A stretch of DNA of 64,000 nucleotides from Struthio camelus. Lineage: Eukaryota; Chordata; Aves; Struthioniformes; Struthionidae. The stretch spans positions 38,518,911-38,582,910 of the forward strand of contig NC_090942.1 in NCBI RefSeq assembly GCF_040807025.1, read 5' to 3'. Positions 12,501-37,989 of this stretch are shown piece after piece. The notes beneath the pieces were generated by a model that saw nothing but the letters and a program-made list of their open reading frames with translations, was not told the DNA's origin and made no database searches. Both the position numbers and the translations under genes were made by a program. The number at the start of each line of letters is the position of its first letter. Position 1 is the first letter of the stretch.

Positions 12501-15500
12501 ATTATCCAATGACTATTTAAAATAATTTGCCATTGCTCTCTCCTAATACATACGCATGGAGAAAAGAGGAAGATATTTTTACTCGATTTATACATCTTGT
12601 CTTCAAAAGACTTCCGACACCTTACTCAAGTTAGCGCTACAAAATAACTTCTACACCTATACCAGGCCTTAGCTGGCTGACTTTTTAAATGATTCTGACA
12701 GATTCACAACATCAAATTAGAAGCAGAAGGCTAAACCTGTTAGTGCTCTCAATCCCTCATACCATCTCTCTGACAAAAGCTGGCATCTCCCAGAGCAGGC
12801 ACATCTACTTTACCTGGGAGGAGGGACATCCGATAGACAGGCAGGCTGTACCACTAGGGACAAGACCAGTCTTCGCTGCCCCACTGTAAAAGCATTATAG
12901 AGCCTTCAGGTGAAAAGTGTGATTTCAAAACCCAAGTTTTCATCTGTGAATTGTTGTTATGTTCCTAGAGTTTTACTTCTAGGTGAGATGCTGAGTCTTG
13001 CACAGCCCCATGAGGTTCTCAAACAAGCATCCCTCTCAGTCCCTGAGGAACCAGGTCAAGTAAGTATGCTGTGAGGACACGTAACCCCAGACTGCAGCAG
13101 GCACCACTGCTCCTGACTGAGGAGATGGTTCTTTTGATACTGTCCATTTGCAGCACCCACCTAGGAAATAGTTGAGTTTCTCCAGTTTAATCTCTCATCC
13201 TGGTGTTGAATGTGAATCTCTTCCATCTGGCTGAGGTTGTGGTACCATCCAGCAAAAATGTGAATGCAGAAGCCAGAGAGAGGAAGTCTGATTTTCATCC
13301 AAAAGAGCAAGGAAATACCCAGAGTTTCTGGTCCAGGGACCAGAACATTTCTATGAATATATAGAGGGGAGATGTAAGGTTGGATTCCCTTGGTCAAAGA
13401 AAACACTGAACCTGGCTCTAACATTTTCTCAGTAGCTGCTTAAGGGATCATCAGGCTATGTAGTACTGTGGGAGACGACGTTTCCTCCGCCTGTATTCTC
13501 TGAAAGGACTAACTCCAAGAGAAGATTCAAGACCAGGAATTCAGTTTGACACAGACACCCTGCTGCAGTCATTCCCTCAGTTAGCCAGCCACCTTCTGCA
13601 AGAGCTGGCTCTTCGAACTCACCAGGCCTCTCTTAGCACTTCCTGCTGGTCCTCACTTTGCCGCTGACCACTGAGAATACCACATTGCAGTGCCTAATCC
13701 TCCCCATAGCAAACTTAGAGGTCTTACTCAAAGCTGTGGATCCCAATATGGGGTCATAACTCCTCAGCATGGCAGGGCTGATTCTTTATGCACCTAACCT
13801 GAGGAATTTGACTTTCACACACTAAGAAAACTCTCAGGACTTTTGTAGCAAATGATGCATGCACCAGAAAAATAATGCCACTAAATATTTTATATGATTA
13901 GCAGTGACCTACACAAATAGAGCAACACTTTGCAATGCTCTGAATGTTAACTCAGAACAAGTTATCCACCAGTCAATAATGGCATATAGCAAAGCCAGTC
14001 TTAATCATCTGTCCAAAAGCAGCTGCTTTGCCAAGATGGTCACTACCTAAAGATTGAACACTCCCATCTCAGAAATACTGCGGTTATTTTAAGGTAGTCA
14101 CATAAAACAAGCAGCTGCTACTACAAGCAGGGTTTAATGCAGGTTTTGCAGGACATAAAATGTATATAGATTCCTGTAAAATTAGTCCAGCAATGCAGAG
14201 AGGCCAACAAAACCCTTCTGCTCAAGTTCTGTCTGCATTGCAGTTCTTTTGCTTCTGTTTTCCCCCACCTGCCTTTCCTAGAGCTCTCATTATCTGCCCC
14301 AGTGCATCTTGTACTGACTTGCCTTCTCTTCTAATGCACTTTTCTATTCTTATTGCTGCCATACATGACCGGGGTGCCCTCAGGTCCCAGTCACAAGGTA
14401 GAAAACTCTGTTAAATTCTACCACAAACCCAGTAGCTGCAATGCTAGGTTGAAACTTAGGAATGCCTATTTTTTCACGGAACTCAAACAGGCAAACTCTC
14501 CCACAAAAGCTCCAATAGCTATTTTAAAAATAAATTAAATAATGTATTTAAAGCATACATACATAAGAAAGGCATACATAAGAAAGGCAGAGGGGCAGTT
14601 CCCGGAGAAAAATGATTGAGTACTTAAATAATTTTATGGCAACACAATCTGTACCCTTTATCATCCAAAGGAGACTATAGATCTGTCCTTCAATAACAGG
14701 AAAAGGAAATTAAAGTCCAATTCCATCATGTATTTTACTTCTTTATTTTGGGTGTTTGTTCTGACAAGCGTTACCCTACCGTTGTCCTTTGTCCATATTC
14801 TCATTTCTCGAGGTCTCTGCTGCTTTTCCTATAAATGACTTCTACCTCTACACAAACACAGCCAAAAGCCTATCTATCTCAGTCAAGCAGCAAAACAGTT
14901 GTTCCCAACAGGCAGGACACAAACTTACTACTGTTGAGGGTCAGGCAGAGACCAAAAAAACAAGCAGTGCTTAACCTCTGCTGTCTCCACCCAGGGCTGG
15001 CTCACTTTTCTGGGAGTCTGAAAATGGGACTTCAGGGGAAAGCAGAGCAGAAGCACCAACGTGTCAGCCAAGCTAGTTAGCTTAGTGCTAGCACTTCTGG
15101 AAGCGATCAAAGAGCTAACAGCAACTCCAGGGCCAGCAACAGCGTGCGACACTGTTCTTATAGCAGATATTGTGACAAAAATGAGACTTGGCAAATGAGG
15201 TGTGGAAGCTTGGTCACAAGTTTAGGAACCACTACAGTAAAAGGCAATAGACGGATCCGCAGCAGCAGGCATTATAGACACGTAAGAAAGGAAACCCCAA
15301 ATAACCAATTTCAAACAAAGAACAATCACTAGAAAGGGCACAAGTGTCTCTAAGGACTCATATATGAAAAACAGTGAACCAGAGCTGCACTGGGGAAAAA
15401 GCAATAGTTCACTGGGAGATGGCCAGAAAATTATTTCCACTTATAGTGTGTAAATATATATGTATGTATAAAGTGAATTAGATAAACATTGAGCTTTGGT

Positions 15501-18179
15501 ATTTCAGACAGATACCAGGAATGTACTTTACTTTTAAGTCATTAAAACCTGAAGAGTATGTGCATTGTACATATATGACTTTGCATGTATTCCTTAACAG
15601 TTTCAACTTCCTATGTTAAGTCTTCATGCCAAGGGGTAGAAAAGGAAGGATGTTTTATTTTAGGAAATAAAAAAAAAACACCTTACAAGACATAAATATA
15701 AAATACGTAAGAGATCTGAGAATACTTTTTGCAGTCAAATCTGCATTCCAGGATTTGCGATACTAAATTAAAAGTTCTGCCAAAATCCTCATGGACTCAA
15801 TTAAGTGATGAGGTATATGAAATTTGCTACAAGATAAGCTTTTACATTGCTATTCTAAGCAACTTAAGTAGGTACCAAGAAGATTAAACCTCAATATCTG
15901 TTTTAAACTTTTAAATATGGCTGGAAGCATTGGCTCTCATTCTCTTGCCATAAACATCTTTACATCTTGCATTTGAAGTAATCTTTTATATAAGACTTTT
16001 AAAGTACACTAGTATGTTCAACCTTACTTATTTAAATTGGAACTAGAAAAGAAAAGCTGGCAGATCAGAGTCTCTGATCAACTTTGTCGATTCCACATGT
16101 TTTTCCCCCCTTAATTATGCAGAATTTTCATTACTGGCCTAGCCAATTTTATACAGTAGAGAACTCGGTCTCCCCTTTACGTCATCATCATCACTTAAAA
16201 GGTTAACTCCTCAAGGCATCAGATAAGAAACTGTCTTATACCTGAAAGGGACTAACACATCTATAAATATTCACTCCTCACACATGTAGTCAGCTCCCTC
16301 AATAGTTTTTGGACGTAGCATATCTCAGCTCTGCAAAATTATCCAGTACAGATTCTGTTATATTTACTTATCTGCAGCAGCACCTCTGCAGAGGCTTTCA
16401 CCCAAGCTTCCTCCTATGGCTTACATTTTCCGCTCTCCATCTCCTATTAATTTAAGGCTGAGTTCCTATAGGGAGAGCTTCAGGGAAAGAATTCTGAAAT
16501 ACAGAGACAGACCCACAACATTTCATAATGTCTGTCAATACTGTTCTAGGCTCCCAAGCTTGCATACTTAGAAAAAATATTTATAAGCCCATATTTATTC
16601 AATACCACATAACCACACTGCAACACTTCCTAAATTAAGAGCAATTCAGAAGTGGGATTCTGGATTAGTACAATAGAAAGAGGCTAGATGTCAAGTTCAC
16701 AATTGCTAAAGAATGTTTATGGCACTCACTTAAGGCTTTGAGCTTAATTACTCTTGTCCTGATCCCCTTTCCTGCATCTCATCAGCTGGAGCACTACATG
16801 CTCCATGACTATGACGTAAAGGAACTAAGCTTCGCCATGTGGTAGTTTACTAGCATCTACATGTTTTACATATAATCAAGTGGAAATTTTTAACTCAGTA
16901 ACTGTGAACAAACGTGACGCTTTTCTAAAATCATTTAAAGACATTTTTATGGGTGAAAATGAGTAGGTGAAACATGTCTACTTGCAAATATTTACTTTTT
17001 TGCTACAATCTCCGTCAATATATTTTCATTCTGTTTTCCTGACCAGATAAAAATTGGCTATTTTTATTAAGCCAAACGCTGAGCTTTGTAGGTGAGAATA
17101 AGTTTCATCTGATGTGCTTTTCTCCACCCTAATTCTTTTTAAAAAGAATCACCATTACACCATTACTGTAATTAAAGGAACTCATCTTCTCCTTTCAACA
17201 CTTTATTTCAACCACTAGCATTATAGCCTCAATTCACTTATCCTAATATAACAATACACAAAGTTCAAGAAAAGACACTGCTTTCCATACACCCATAAAA
17301 TGGCAGGAACAGAACTGAGCAACTCCTAAGGACAAAGCGTGCAGTATACTAGTCGGAATGGCTTAATGCATAATGCTTGCTTTCTCCCTGCATGCCAGGG
17401 GTGAGGGCGGGGGAAGCGTTTGCATTTGCGCAATATGAACGCAGAATCTTTGATTTGAAGCGACTTGCTTCCTATGCTCCAAAATACAAATGGTTTATCA
17501 CTTTCCCTTGCAAACAGCTGGGATCCCATCCAGACAAAGCTCCCATAGTACTGCTGGGAGGGCCATTCCTCATGCTTTCCACAGTCTCGGTCCCCTCTCC
17601 TACCTGATAGCACCCATTTTCTCCCACAGTTTGTCTGCACCTCTCTCCCACTCCCTCTCTTCTTCCACACCATGAGAGGCATGGCTCCAGTTGGTTCTCC
17701 ATCAGCCTAAATATACAGAAATCCTTACCCACGAGCCAGATGGCCCCTCTGGCCCATTCCCCAAAATCCTCTGAAGAAAACCCTGCCACTCAGAAAGGGC
17801 GAAGCAACTCTCACCTCCTCCTGCACGTAAGCATCACCCAGAATACCTTCCTCATTCCCACAAAAACCACTCAAAAACAGTGACAGGAGCGGTTTGTTGT
17901 GAGAGTTGTCCTCTTTTTCCCCTTCTCCCTAAAAACAGCTGCTGCAGCCTGCAGCCGTTTCAGAAACTAGTAAAGGCTGCAGCTCTGCTCCACAGGGCAG
18001 CAGCTTTCGCCTTCACCTCTTCCAACATATAACCTTTTAAATAATGCAGTCCTCTGCAACTCAGAAATCAGCAAGAAGGTATTGGCACCCACACATTCTC
18101 TTCCCCCAGCCTCCTCACCCCCCTTCACAGTTAATATCACAGAAAAATACTGTAGAAGCAGACAGAATTTGTGCAACAC
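9561..18179. other. Noncoding DNA upstream of the called KICS2 transcript end
   Basis: No gene is recognised. A GC-rich, CpG-containing patch occupies about 10060-10310. A 15-bp unit (CATACATAAGAAAGG) is directly duplicated near 14558-14587. Because KICS2 runs leftward, some of this stretch may be longer 3' UTR if a distal polyadenylation site is used; TTTATT (AATAAA on the minus strand) also occurs at 17202-17207 and further left. The frames at 17326-17789 on both strands resemble no known protein. Confidence 0.5.
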
Positions 18180-18185
18180 TTTATT
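18180..18185 (-). terminator. Candidate KICS2 polyadenylation signal
   Basis: The minus strand reads AATAAA, with a U/G-rich stretch 30-80 nt further on in the minus direction (around 18100-18150). If used, it gives a 3' UTR of about 2 kb. Other AATAAA copies exist further downstream in the minus direction, so this is one option among several. Confidence 0.4.
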
Positions 18186-20142
18186 ACACTGCTGAAGACT
18201 GGGAACCAGTTCTGGTAACAGCCTCTTTTCTGTTATTTAGGCTGAGGAAGTCAATAGCACAATGTTATTACAAGGTCACTGTCCCAAAGAGGGAAAACAT
18301 ACAAACTCTCTCAATACTGCCATTAGCAGCCTTCTGTCCTGTTAAAAGGGCAACACAAGCTGCAGATGTAACACCATCACAATTAGGTGCTGTCCAGTTG
18401 CTGGTGTATCTGCAACTCCTGCTATTTTCCAGTGGTAAAAAACAGTCTTAAAACTTTACGAGTGATATTGCAGTCAGGTTAAGACTTCAGATAAAAGGAA
18501 GTGGCATAGATATTTACAACAGAGGAACATATAGCAAAGCATGAAAGGCTCTGTTTGGCACAAAATAGGAAGTCAGAGCTTATGCTCTGAAGCGAGCTCT
18601 TATGCTCTGTTCATTGTTTTGATTGCATGATTGTAAAGAAATATATTGCATCAAGATCTTTGTATCAAGACACAAGACAAGTTACCATAACCTTTTTGTG
18701 GGGGGAGGAAGCGAATCAATAAAAGTCCTGTCTGTTAAGTTATCTTTTGCATTTCAAATCTACGCAGAAGAGAAATCACCATTTTAACTTAAATTCCCTT
18801 TTAAAATAAATCTGTTGTTGTTATACCTTAAAGGGTGTCAAAGGGTCTACGCATCACATGTCAGACCCATATTAGTCCCTCCTGAATTTGCACAAAAGTG
18901 CTTGTAGAACGGCATAGCTAATGCTCAGAAGAATCAAACAATATAAGGCTACAGTACAGCCAACTTAACCCTTGTATTATATTTGCAAATAATTGTTTCC
19001 ATAATAAATAGAGCACTTGCAGAGTAACTAGAAACTGTACTCTCACTTGTAGACTTAAGGTGTGGAAAGTGGTGAGAGGGAGACTTTAGAATGAGGTAAA
19101 TACATTGCATAGGCTATATAACTATTTAAATCTAAATTCTGAAAGTAATTTGGCTTGATTGTGAAATTATTCAAACCTGAACAGAAAGAAAAAACAATGT
19201 GTATAAAAAAAAAATCTGAAAACAAATTCAGGTTGACCGTAACCACAAGTTACAGGATATTTTACTTTAAAAGGACATTTCCTACTGCTTTGCAAAAGTA
19301 GCGAGAAAAAAAGCACAATTTGAAAGAGCTTTGTTGTTTTTTCCCCACTGATAGGTTCCTCCTAAGATACCTGCTCAACCTCAACTTGCCTTCTGCAATT
19401 TAATCTAAGCCAAGATTAGTACTGGACACAGTGTCATAACACTCCTGTGAATACTGTACTTCCAACCCACGCTTCAGGTTTACTTGCCTAAATCTGTATT
19501 TTGGAGAAATAACAAAGCTTCATACTTTACAGCTTGCTCATAATAGAGACTGCTGTTTAACATGGAAGTGTCAGAGACCTCAACTATCATTTTTAAAGCA
19601 TTTGAAAACTGAATTATAATTAACAAGAATGCTTTCTGTGATGCATTTTTTTTAATATGTGTCAATGCAGATTTGCATGTTTTAATGTTCCCTTGTATCA
19701 GCATATAGTTCCCAGATATAAATCCTGTCAAGTAACGCAGTTTTCTGAAAGATAGTATCTTCCATCCTAACCACATTTTCAATGAACTCTGTAAAAGACA
19801 GTCAATGAGCAGACTATGATAAAGTGCATATATTCAATTTTGACATGAGCAAAGTAGTTATGGACTGAAAAGATAATTCATATTGTGAACTGAAAACCAC
19901 ACAAAAATCCCATTGAGGCTGTTTAGAAGCCCACAATTAAATTGTCCCACTAAGCAGTGCCCAAAATAATTTTTTCAAGTTTCTTGTTAGCTTAAAAAAA
20001 AAAAAAAAGGAACTGACAACATATTAAAAATAACGGTTCCTTTTTAATTAGACTCAGAATCATGAATTTATGTAATCCGTGAAAACTACAGCTCCCCCCA
20101 AGGCTAGAACATTGCCGTGACAACTTACAAGTAGTATGTATT
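18186..20142 (-). other. KICS2 3' UTR (inferred extent)
   Basis: This is the AT-rich sequence directly after the KICS2 stop codon. It has no coding character on either strand. A T-run in minus orientation (A14 on plus near 19994-20007) lies close to the stop. The extent rests on the polyadenylation hexamer at its left end and is uncertain. Confidence 0.45.
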
Positions 20143-29143
<9,001 letters not shown>

Positions 29144-29210
29144 ACGAGCGTTGGGCGGGCGCGGGGCGGCCGTTAGAGGGGCGGCGGGTTGCCCCGTTTC
29201 GGTGGCCTTG

Positions 29211-32200
29211 GGAGGTGGAGCGGGGTTAGGAGCCTTGTGGGGTTGTCTTCCCCTGTGAGAAAGAGACGGGCCTGGGCCGAGCAGGGGTCAGTGTTCACCC
29301 GCCCCGGCTGCTTTTTTCTGAGGCCGGAGGAGGCAGCGCAGCTGCTCCCGTCGTGCGTTGCTCTATCCTGAAGTTGTCCCTAAATTTTCTGGGGTTGAGT
29401 ATCTTTACCCCAGAAACAGTAGCCTGTCACCTTTCGCCCTGCTGAACATGTGCTTGCTCCAGCCTTCAGGACAGTCTTTGCTTACCTCAGCACTGCAGTG
29501 AGGTATGTTTGGTTTCTAAGAGCAGATTATGAGTTTAAAAAAAAATTACTTTGTGTGGAAAATTACTTATCAAGGTGTCATTTCAGTACATGTCTATCCA
29601 ATTCTAGTTACAGTGGGAAAGGGGGACATAAATACAGAGATGGCACATGGGAAATGGGATCTCAGGATCCCACACTAAGTTAAAATTCTAAAATTGGTAA
29701 CTATAAAAGTATTCTATGATTATTTTTGTCTTACTCAATTCAGGATTCATAGCTTGTTGTGTGCAGGTGGCATGTTATCTACCACATTCTAGCCATAGCT
29801 GAGTTATAAATGACTGAATTCTGAATTTATGTTACTATGAACCTCAGACATTTGAGACTATGAGGAGGGGTGCCTTCTGCTAAGCAAGAGAGATTGAATT
29901 CAAACAAGTCACATCTGGTGGGACATTTTGTGTTACACTAGGCAAAATCCTGCATACTTGTCCCAAGTTCAGATGGAAGAAGAGTTTGCATTTGAGAATT
30001 TGCACTAATTTTTTGATGATTCAGTGTTTGCTATGTTCAGAATTACTTGGCCTTGCCAAGTATTTTCTAAAGGTTTGTCAGATTTCATAAGCTTTTAGTG
30101 TTTTAGTATGGAGCGCTCTCGCAATATCTTTCCCAAGAAAATCTTGAAACCCTGCGTCCTAAAGGCTCTAAAGCCAGAAGGCAGATGCAAAGAATCAAAT
30201 ATCTATTTATATATCAAATAGATATATATCTATTTGATATATCTATTTATATAGATATAGGTATATCTAGGATAAATAGATATAGTTATATCTAGGAGAT
30301 ATATATATAATTATTATTATATATAATTATATCTATATAATAGATAGGTATATCTATTTATTTGTGTGTTGGCCAGGTTCATAGCGTGTTTTATTTTAGA
30401 TTGGCAGTACTAGCACTGGTGCCTATTATGAGCTGTCTGCTCTTAAAAACTGTTGTTTTTTCTGAAACAAATCTGAAACCCATTTTCATGTTAGAGTGCT
30501 CTTGCCTAAACACCATTCCATATACCCAAAATACAAGAGCTTGTGGGCGACCTTATTCTGACCTCTCCTTGTGGGACCTGATTTCAGTCAACTCCTGCAG
30601 GGTACTCCAGCTTGTCTAAATACTGTGTGTTTGTAGTTTCTCCTCCCTTGCATCAGACTTGAACTTCTGCAGTCTGCTGGTAAGCCATTTCAGAGATCGT
30701 GAATTGTTCAAATTAATCCCCTTTTATCTGGATTAAGTTTTGGACAGATCAACTCCCTGTGTTGATTTACCATGAAAGTGAAGAGTGCAATGCAAAGCCG
30801 AGCAGAAATACGAGGCCCTGGAAAGAATGAAGTTGCAGCAGCACTGATCGTTTCAGCTCTTGTGGAACAGCCCCATGGTCTACTGACCTAGTCCTTTGCG
30901 CTTAACAGGCAATTCCTCTGGTGGTTGAGCTGCAACACTCCCGCTATCCCAAAATTGCAATATTCCCAGTTTCCTCTCTGGCTAGTATTTCTCTGCTCTT
31001 CACTGACATCTACTTTTGTTTTGAACTGTTGACAGAACAGAGCATCAGTTCTGTAACTCTAGGCAAGACCCATGTGCTAATTAAACTAAAGAGCTACTAG
31101 CCTCTTGTTCAGCAAGCCGAGAAGGTTGTGTGTTTGGGTGACATACAGGTAGATACATTTTGGTGTTTCTGCAGCCATAGGCCACATAGTCTAACTGAAA
31201 AATAAAATCCAGAATTACTAGAGGCAGGCAAAGATGTATCATGTACAGGAATGCTCAGGTAATTATGCTTAAAAACTAGAGCCTGGCTTGGTTTATCTTC
31301 TGTCATTGAGGTGACCTACCCAAAAGAAGAGAACTTGTACTTTACTATAGAGCCATGTTTATCGTGAATTTGAACAATAGCTCACATTTCTTAATGTCTA
31401 TGCTGCAGCAGATCCTGTCATATATTGTAACAACTCATTCTGATCATCGTTAGAATTGTTCATAAAACAGCACAATTATAGGAACATATAACCTTGTCAC
31501 ATAACAATAGCAAGATAAGAATTGATCCATTAGGAAATACTTGTTTTGAATCAGTAGGCACATCAAGCTTAAGTGTGGTGTTTACTCAAGTAGGACAAAA
31601 CATGCTCTTTTTTTTGTTGACATTATAAAGCCTTTCAGATTTTCATTAGCAGTTCAAAGTGTATCTTTTCTCAAGCTGAATGTTCAAAGCGAACAGCAGA
31701 CCAGCAAGCATTCAAAGCAAGTTGAAATTGCAGGAAACAATCAGAACATACTACAATTTAAAATAGGCACCAGATGTGAAAATTGACTTTTAGTCTGAGG
31801 CAGTTTAACTACATCATGTAGGAGTTTAGACTAATATTACACTGCACATGTCAGTCTAATGACTGGGGTCCCATGCAGCACTTACTTATCAGACCAACTG
31901 GACTGACAAAAAAAGGTCTGACATGGCTCTTCATTTCTTTTACCTGGAGGCAGGCATCAGTCTTTGTATGTGTACTCGATTTAATTTAGAATGGAATGCA
32001 ACATATTTGGAAAGGATCAAGCAAGAACTAAAGGTTTGGGCTTTAAATGCTTAAAACTTCAGCTTAACTGAAGCTATGAGAAGCTCTTTATTCTTGCAAT
32101 TGAAGAAGAGTTCAAGTTCCGCATACACACAAAATGCCATCTTTCTTCCTCAGTTCCTCTCTCAACAGGCCCTGAGGGGCAAGAACATAGGATTTTATAG

Positions 32201-32490
32201 TTATTCAACAGTAGGCTTATTCTGACCTGAAGAGTTATGAAGATGTTTTGTTTTCTTGATTTTTGGTACATTTTGGTACCAGAGATCAGCACCTAACAGC
32301 AGCTGTGATTACAAAGCACAATGAACTGTTTTACTAACACAACAAAGCAGAACTACAGTCGCCTCAATTTGAGGGCAATCACAGCTATAAGAAGCAAGCT
32401 GCTGACAGATTACAGAAAACTTGCAGAAGGGGGAAGAGAGGAATTCTTAAGCACCAGGGGCACAATTTCCAAACGAAAACTGAGAGTCAA
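29211..32490. other. KICS2-RPL18A intergenic DNA
   Basis: No conserved gene is recognised. In human the gene C12orf56 lies between KICS2 and XPOT, and I find no exon that I can attribute to it. The notable content is the AT-rich palindromic array at 30195-30360. A weak open frame occurs on plus at 32321-32545, but it runs into the RPL18A 3' end and lacks family resemblance. Confidence 0.6.
30195..30360. repeat. AT-rich ATAGATAT/TATCTA array with a 34-bp palindrome
   Basis: This is about 165 bp of A/T with occasional G or C, built from variants of ATCTATTTATAT and its complement in both orientations. Positions 30209-30242 form a perfect inverted repeat with 17-bp arms and no spacer, centred between 30225 and 30226. 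The array could extrude as a cruciform and is likely to be unstable in length. Confidence 0.9.
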
Positions 32491-32506
32491 AGGTTCAAAT
32501 AAGACC

Positions 32507-32512
32507 TTTATT
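32507..32512 (-). terminator. RPL18A polyadenylation signal
   Basis: The minus strand reads AATAAA 30 nt after the stop codon, in the context TTGTAATAAAGGTC. This gives the very short 3' UTR typical of ribosomal protein genes. No competing hexamer lies closer to the stop. Confidence 0.85.
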
Positions 32513-32541
32513 ACAACAGAGTTGACAGCGTGTTTTTGTAT

Positions 32542-35926
<3,385 letters not shown>

Positions 35927-35951
35927 GGTGCTGCCTCCTCGGCGGCCCCCA

Positions 35952-35964
35952 GAAAAGGAAAGAG
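35952..35964 (-). promoter_or_regulatory. 5'TOP tract and likely start of RPL18A transcript
   Basis: The minus strand reads CTCTTTCCTTTTC, a pyrimidine run that begins with C, 26 nt before the start codon. This is the terminal oligopyrimidine layout of ribosomal protein mRNAs, through which LARP1 and mTORC1 control translation. The exact first base is inferred. Confidence 0.75.
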
Positions 35965-36480
35965 CTAACGCGCAGGAGCGTCCCTCCACCCGCCCGCGGG
36001 AGGCCCCGCCCCCGCGGCACCCTCTCCGCCCATTGGCTGCGGGCAGAGCGTGATTGGGCGAGGCAGCCGTCAGTCTGCGCGAGCGGCCGCCCGGCGCTGC
36101 TTCCGGGGCGAGCCGGGGGGCCCGCGTGGCCGGAGAGGCGGCGGCGGCGGCGGCGGGAGGTCGCCGGGCCCGCGGGGCCTCGTCCTTCCCTTCCCCCTTC
36201 CCCCACCCCCGCGCAGCCCTGCGGCCCTCTCGCCTTGTCAGGGCGGCCGCGGGTGCGCGCGGCTCTCGGCGCGTGGGCTTGCCCCGTTGCCGTGCCCCGC
36301 GCAGGGCCGCCCCGTGCCCTTCGGCACTGCTGGATTTTTGGTGGCGATGACTTTTTTGGCGGATCCGTCGCCCGGTTTGGCACGAACACGTGTTGCGCGT
36401 GTCCGCGTCCGAGGCGGGCAGGTGACTCACGTCCTGCCTCCCCCCGTGCTGCCGTCGTGAGAGGCAGGGGAGGCAGCAGG

Positions 36481-37500
36481 TCACGGCGCCCAGAGGTGGC
36501 CCTTGGCCGGCGATCCCGTGAGAGAATGAGGTTGCAAGCTGCAGTGAATGTGAATTCCCTAACAGCGCTACAATCTTATATTTTTATGATGTTTTAGTAT
36601 GGTATCGTTTACCATATTTTATGGTTTGTTTTTGACGTGGTATCTTTTCCCTATAGTTTTTCCTGAATGGTTGTACTCCTGTGTACTGTTAATTAGAAAT
36701 GGCTCTGCAGTAACGATGGGTAAGGGTCTCTCCTTAAATGTTGTGTGGGCTATGGTTTTGAAAATTGTCCTTCCATAGCTTTGGAACTTTTCTTTTTTCT
36801 TGAAAGAGACTATTAACAATACAAACTGCTCTGGCGAGGCAAATAATTTCCTAAATGCTTATTACTGCACTTCTTTTGTGTTTGTTCTTTTAAGTCTCAT
36901 TTTACAAACATGCACCCGTTTAATCATGCTAAAACACTCCTAAATTTGATGGTGGCACAAAAATTTGCAGAAAAGAGACCAATGTGACATTAGTAGCAGT
37001 CAGATCCGTTGCATTCTTCGTCTGCTTAAAGATGAGTGTGTGCTGGTGCTTTTGTAGGATGGGAGCTTAGGCCCTTTTTGTGCCAGTTATTGAACGAGTT
37101 ATTCTGGTCAGAATTAGGATGCTAACATCATTTCAAAGGAATATGTTGTGTCTTAGCTTAACATGCAGTGACATGACCAGCTACTAATACTTTCAGCTTT
37201 ATTGCTGATGACATACAAAGGAGGGAGAACGAAACAAAACTTCAAGATCTAGAGTGAGCTTCTGGATGGAGCAGATGAGTCTTGATTTACGATTAAGCGA
37301 CTTTACAGCCACACGCAGGACTATCTCGTAGCTATCTGTTAAAACTTCATCTTTAACGACTAGCGGGTAAAGCGTGTTTTAGGGGAAAAAATACATTTTT
37401 GATAGATACACGGTGCCTCTTGGGTGCGCATAAAATACTTCCACCTTGCACCTGCCCGCCTCGCCGATGGCATCCTGCCTAGCCAAAGCGGTGGGTGAAG
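36481..37500. other. RPL18A-XPOT spacer, AT-rich part
   Basis: This is the AT-rich interval between two CpG islands. No gene, RNA or repeat is recognised. It separates two divergent promoters, so it may hold shared control elements, but none stands out. Confidence 0.7.
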
Positions 37501-37620
37501 CTGGCGCCACGCTGCCTTCGTGCCTGCCTGAGCGTAATTAGCAGCCATTAGCAGCCGCTGCCCGCGCTTCGGGCGGGCCGGGCCGCCTCCGCCCCTGCTT
37601 TCCCGAGGGGCCCCGCGGCG

Positions 37621-37640
37621 GGGCGGGGCGGGGCGGGGCC
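37621..37640 (+). promoter_or_regulatory. Tandem GC boxes (SP1/KLF type), possible quadruplex
   Basis: The run reads GGGCGGGGCGGGGCGGGGCC: three or four overlapping GC boxes with single-C linkers. Four G-runs with one-base loops also satisfy the quadruplex pattern. It lies about 350 bp upstream of the proposed XPOT exon 1 and about 70 bp upstream of the alternative donor. Confidence 0.7.
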
Positions 37641-37672
37641 GCCGCGCGGCCAGGGAGGCGGTATAACCCGGC

Positions 37673-37708
37673 ATGCTCTGCGGCCCGCAGCCGGGTGGCA
37701 GAGGGGAG
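37673..37708 (+). other. Possible alternative first exon end upstream of XPOT
   Basis: A strong donor (GGGGAG|GTGAGT) lies at 37708/37709 in the promoter island. An ATG at 37673 opens twelve codons up to this donor. Transcripts starting just downstream of the GC boxes could splice from here to exon 2. There is no direct support, and the donor at 38060 is the alternative. Confidence 0.3.
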
Positions 37709-37796
37709 GTGAGTGCGGAAAGCTTCGTCGCTGCCTTGTCGGGTGGCTGGCCCCTCCTTTTCGCGCAGGCGCGGAGGGGGGGCCGCAGAGCACGCC

Positions 37797-37808
37797 GGGA
37801 GTTGTAGT
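37797..37808 (-). promoter_or_regulatory. ZNF143/THAP11-type promoter element
   Basis: The minus strand reads ACTACAACTCCC followed by GGCG. This is the core of the ACTACAATTCCC-type SBS motif bound by ZNF143 (STAF) with THAP11, found near starts of housekeeping genes. It lies about 200 bp upstream of the proposed XPOT exon 1. Confidence 0.65.
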
Positions 37809-37989
37809 CCGACGGCGTGGCTAGCCGCCCCGCTGCTGGCGGGCGGGCTCAAAGGGTGGGGGCGTTTTTCTTTCCCGGGGCGGCCGTTTCGCACGCGCGA
37901 GGGCGGCGGCGGCGCCTCCCCTCGGGCCGCCTCCGCCTCCTCCTTCTCTCGCCGCCAACCGAGGCGGCGCGGCCTGGCCCGCTCCCTAT

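Noticed and set aside
16062-16081. Short inverted repeat GATCAGAGTCTCTGATC
   Set aside because: Eight-base arms are expected by chance in 64 kb and no context supports a function.
37662-37667. TATAAC as a TATA box for XPOT
   Set aside because: Weak match inside a CpG island promoter; would place the start only about 20 nt before a donor.
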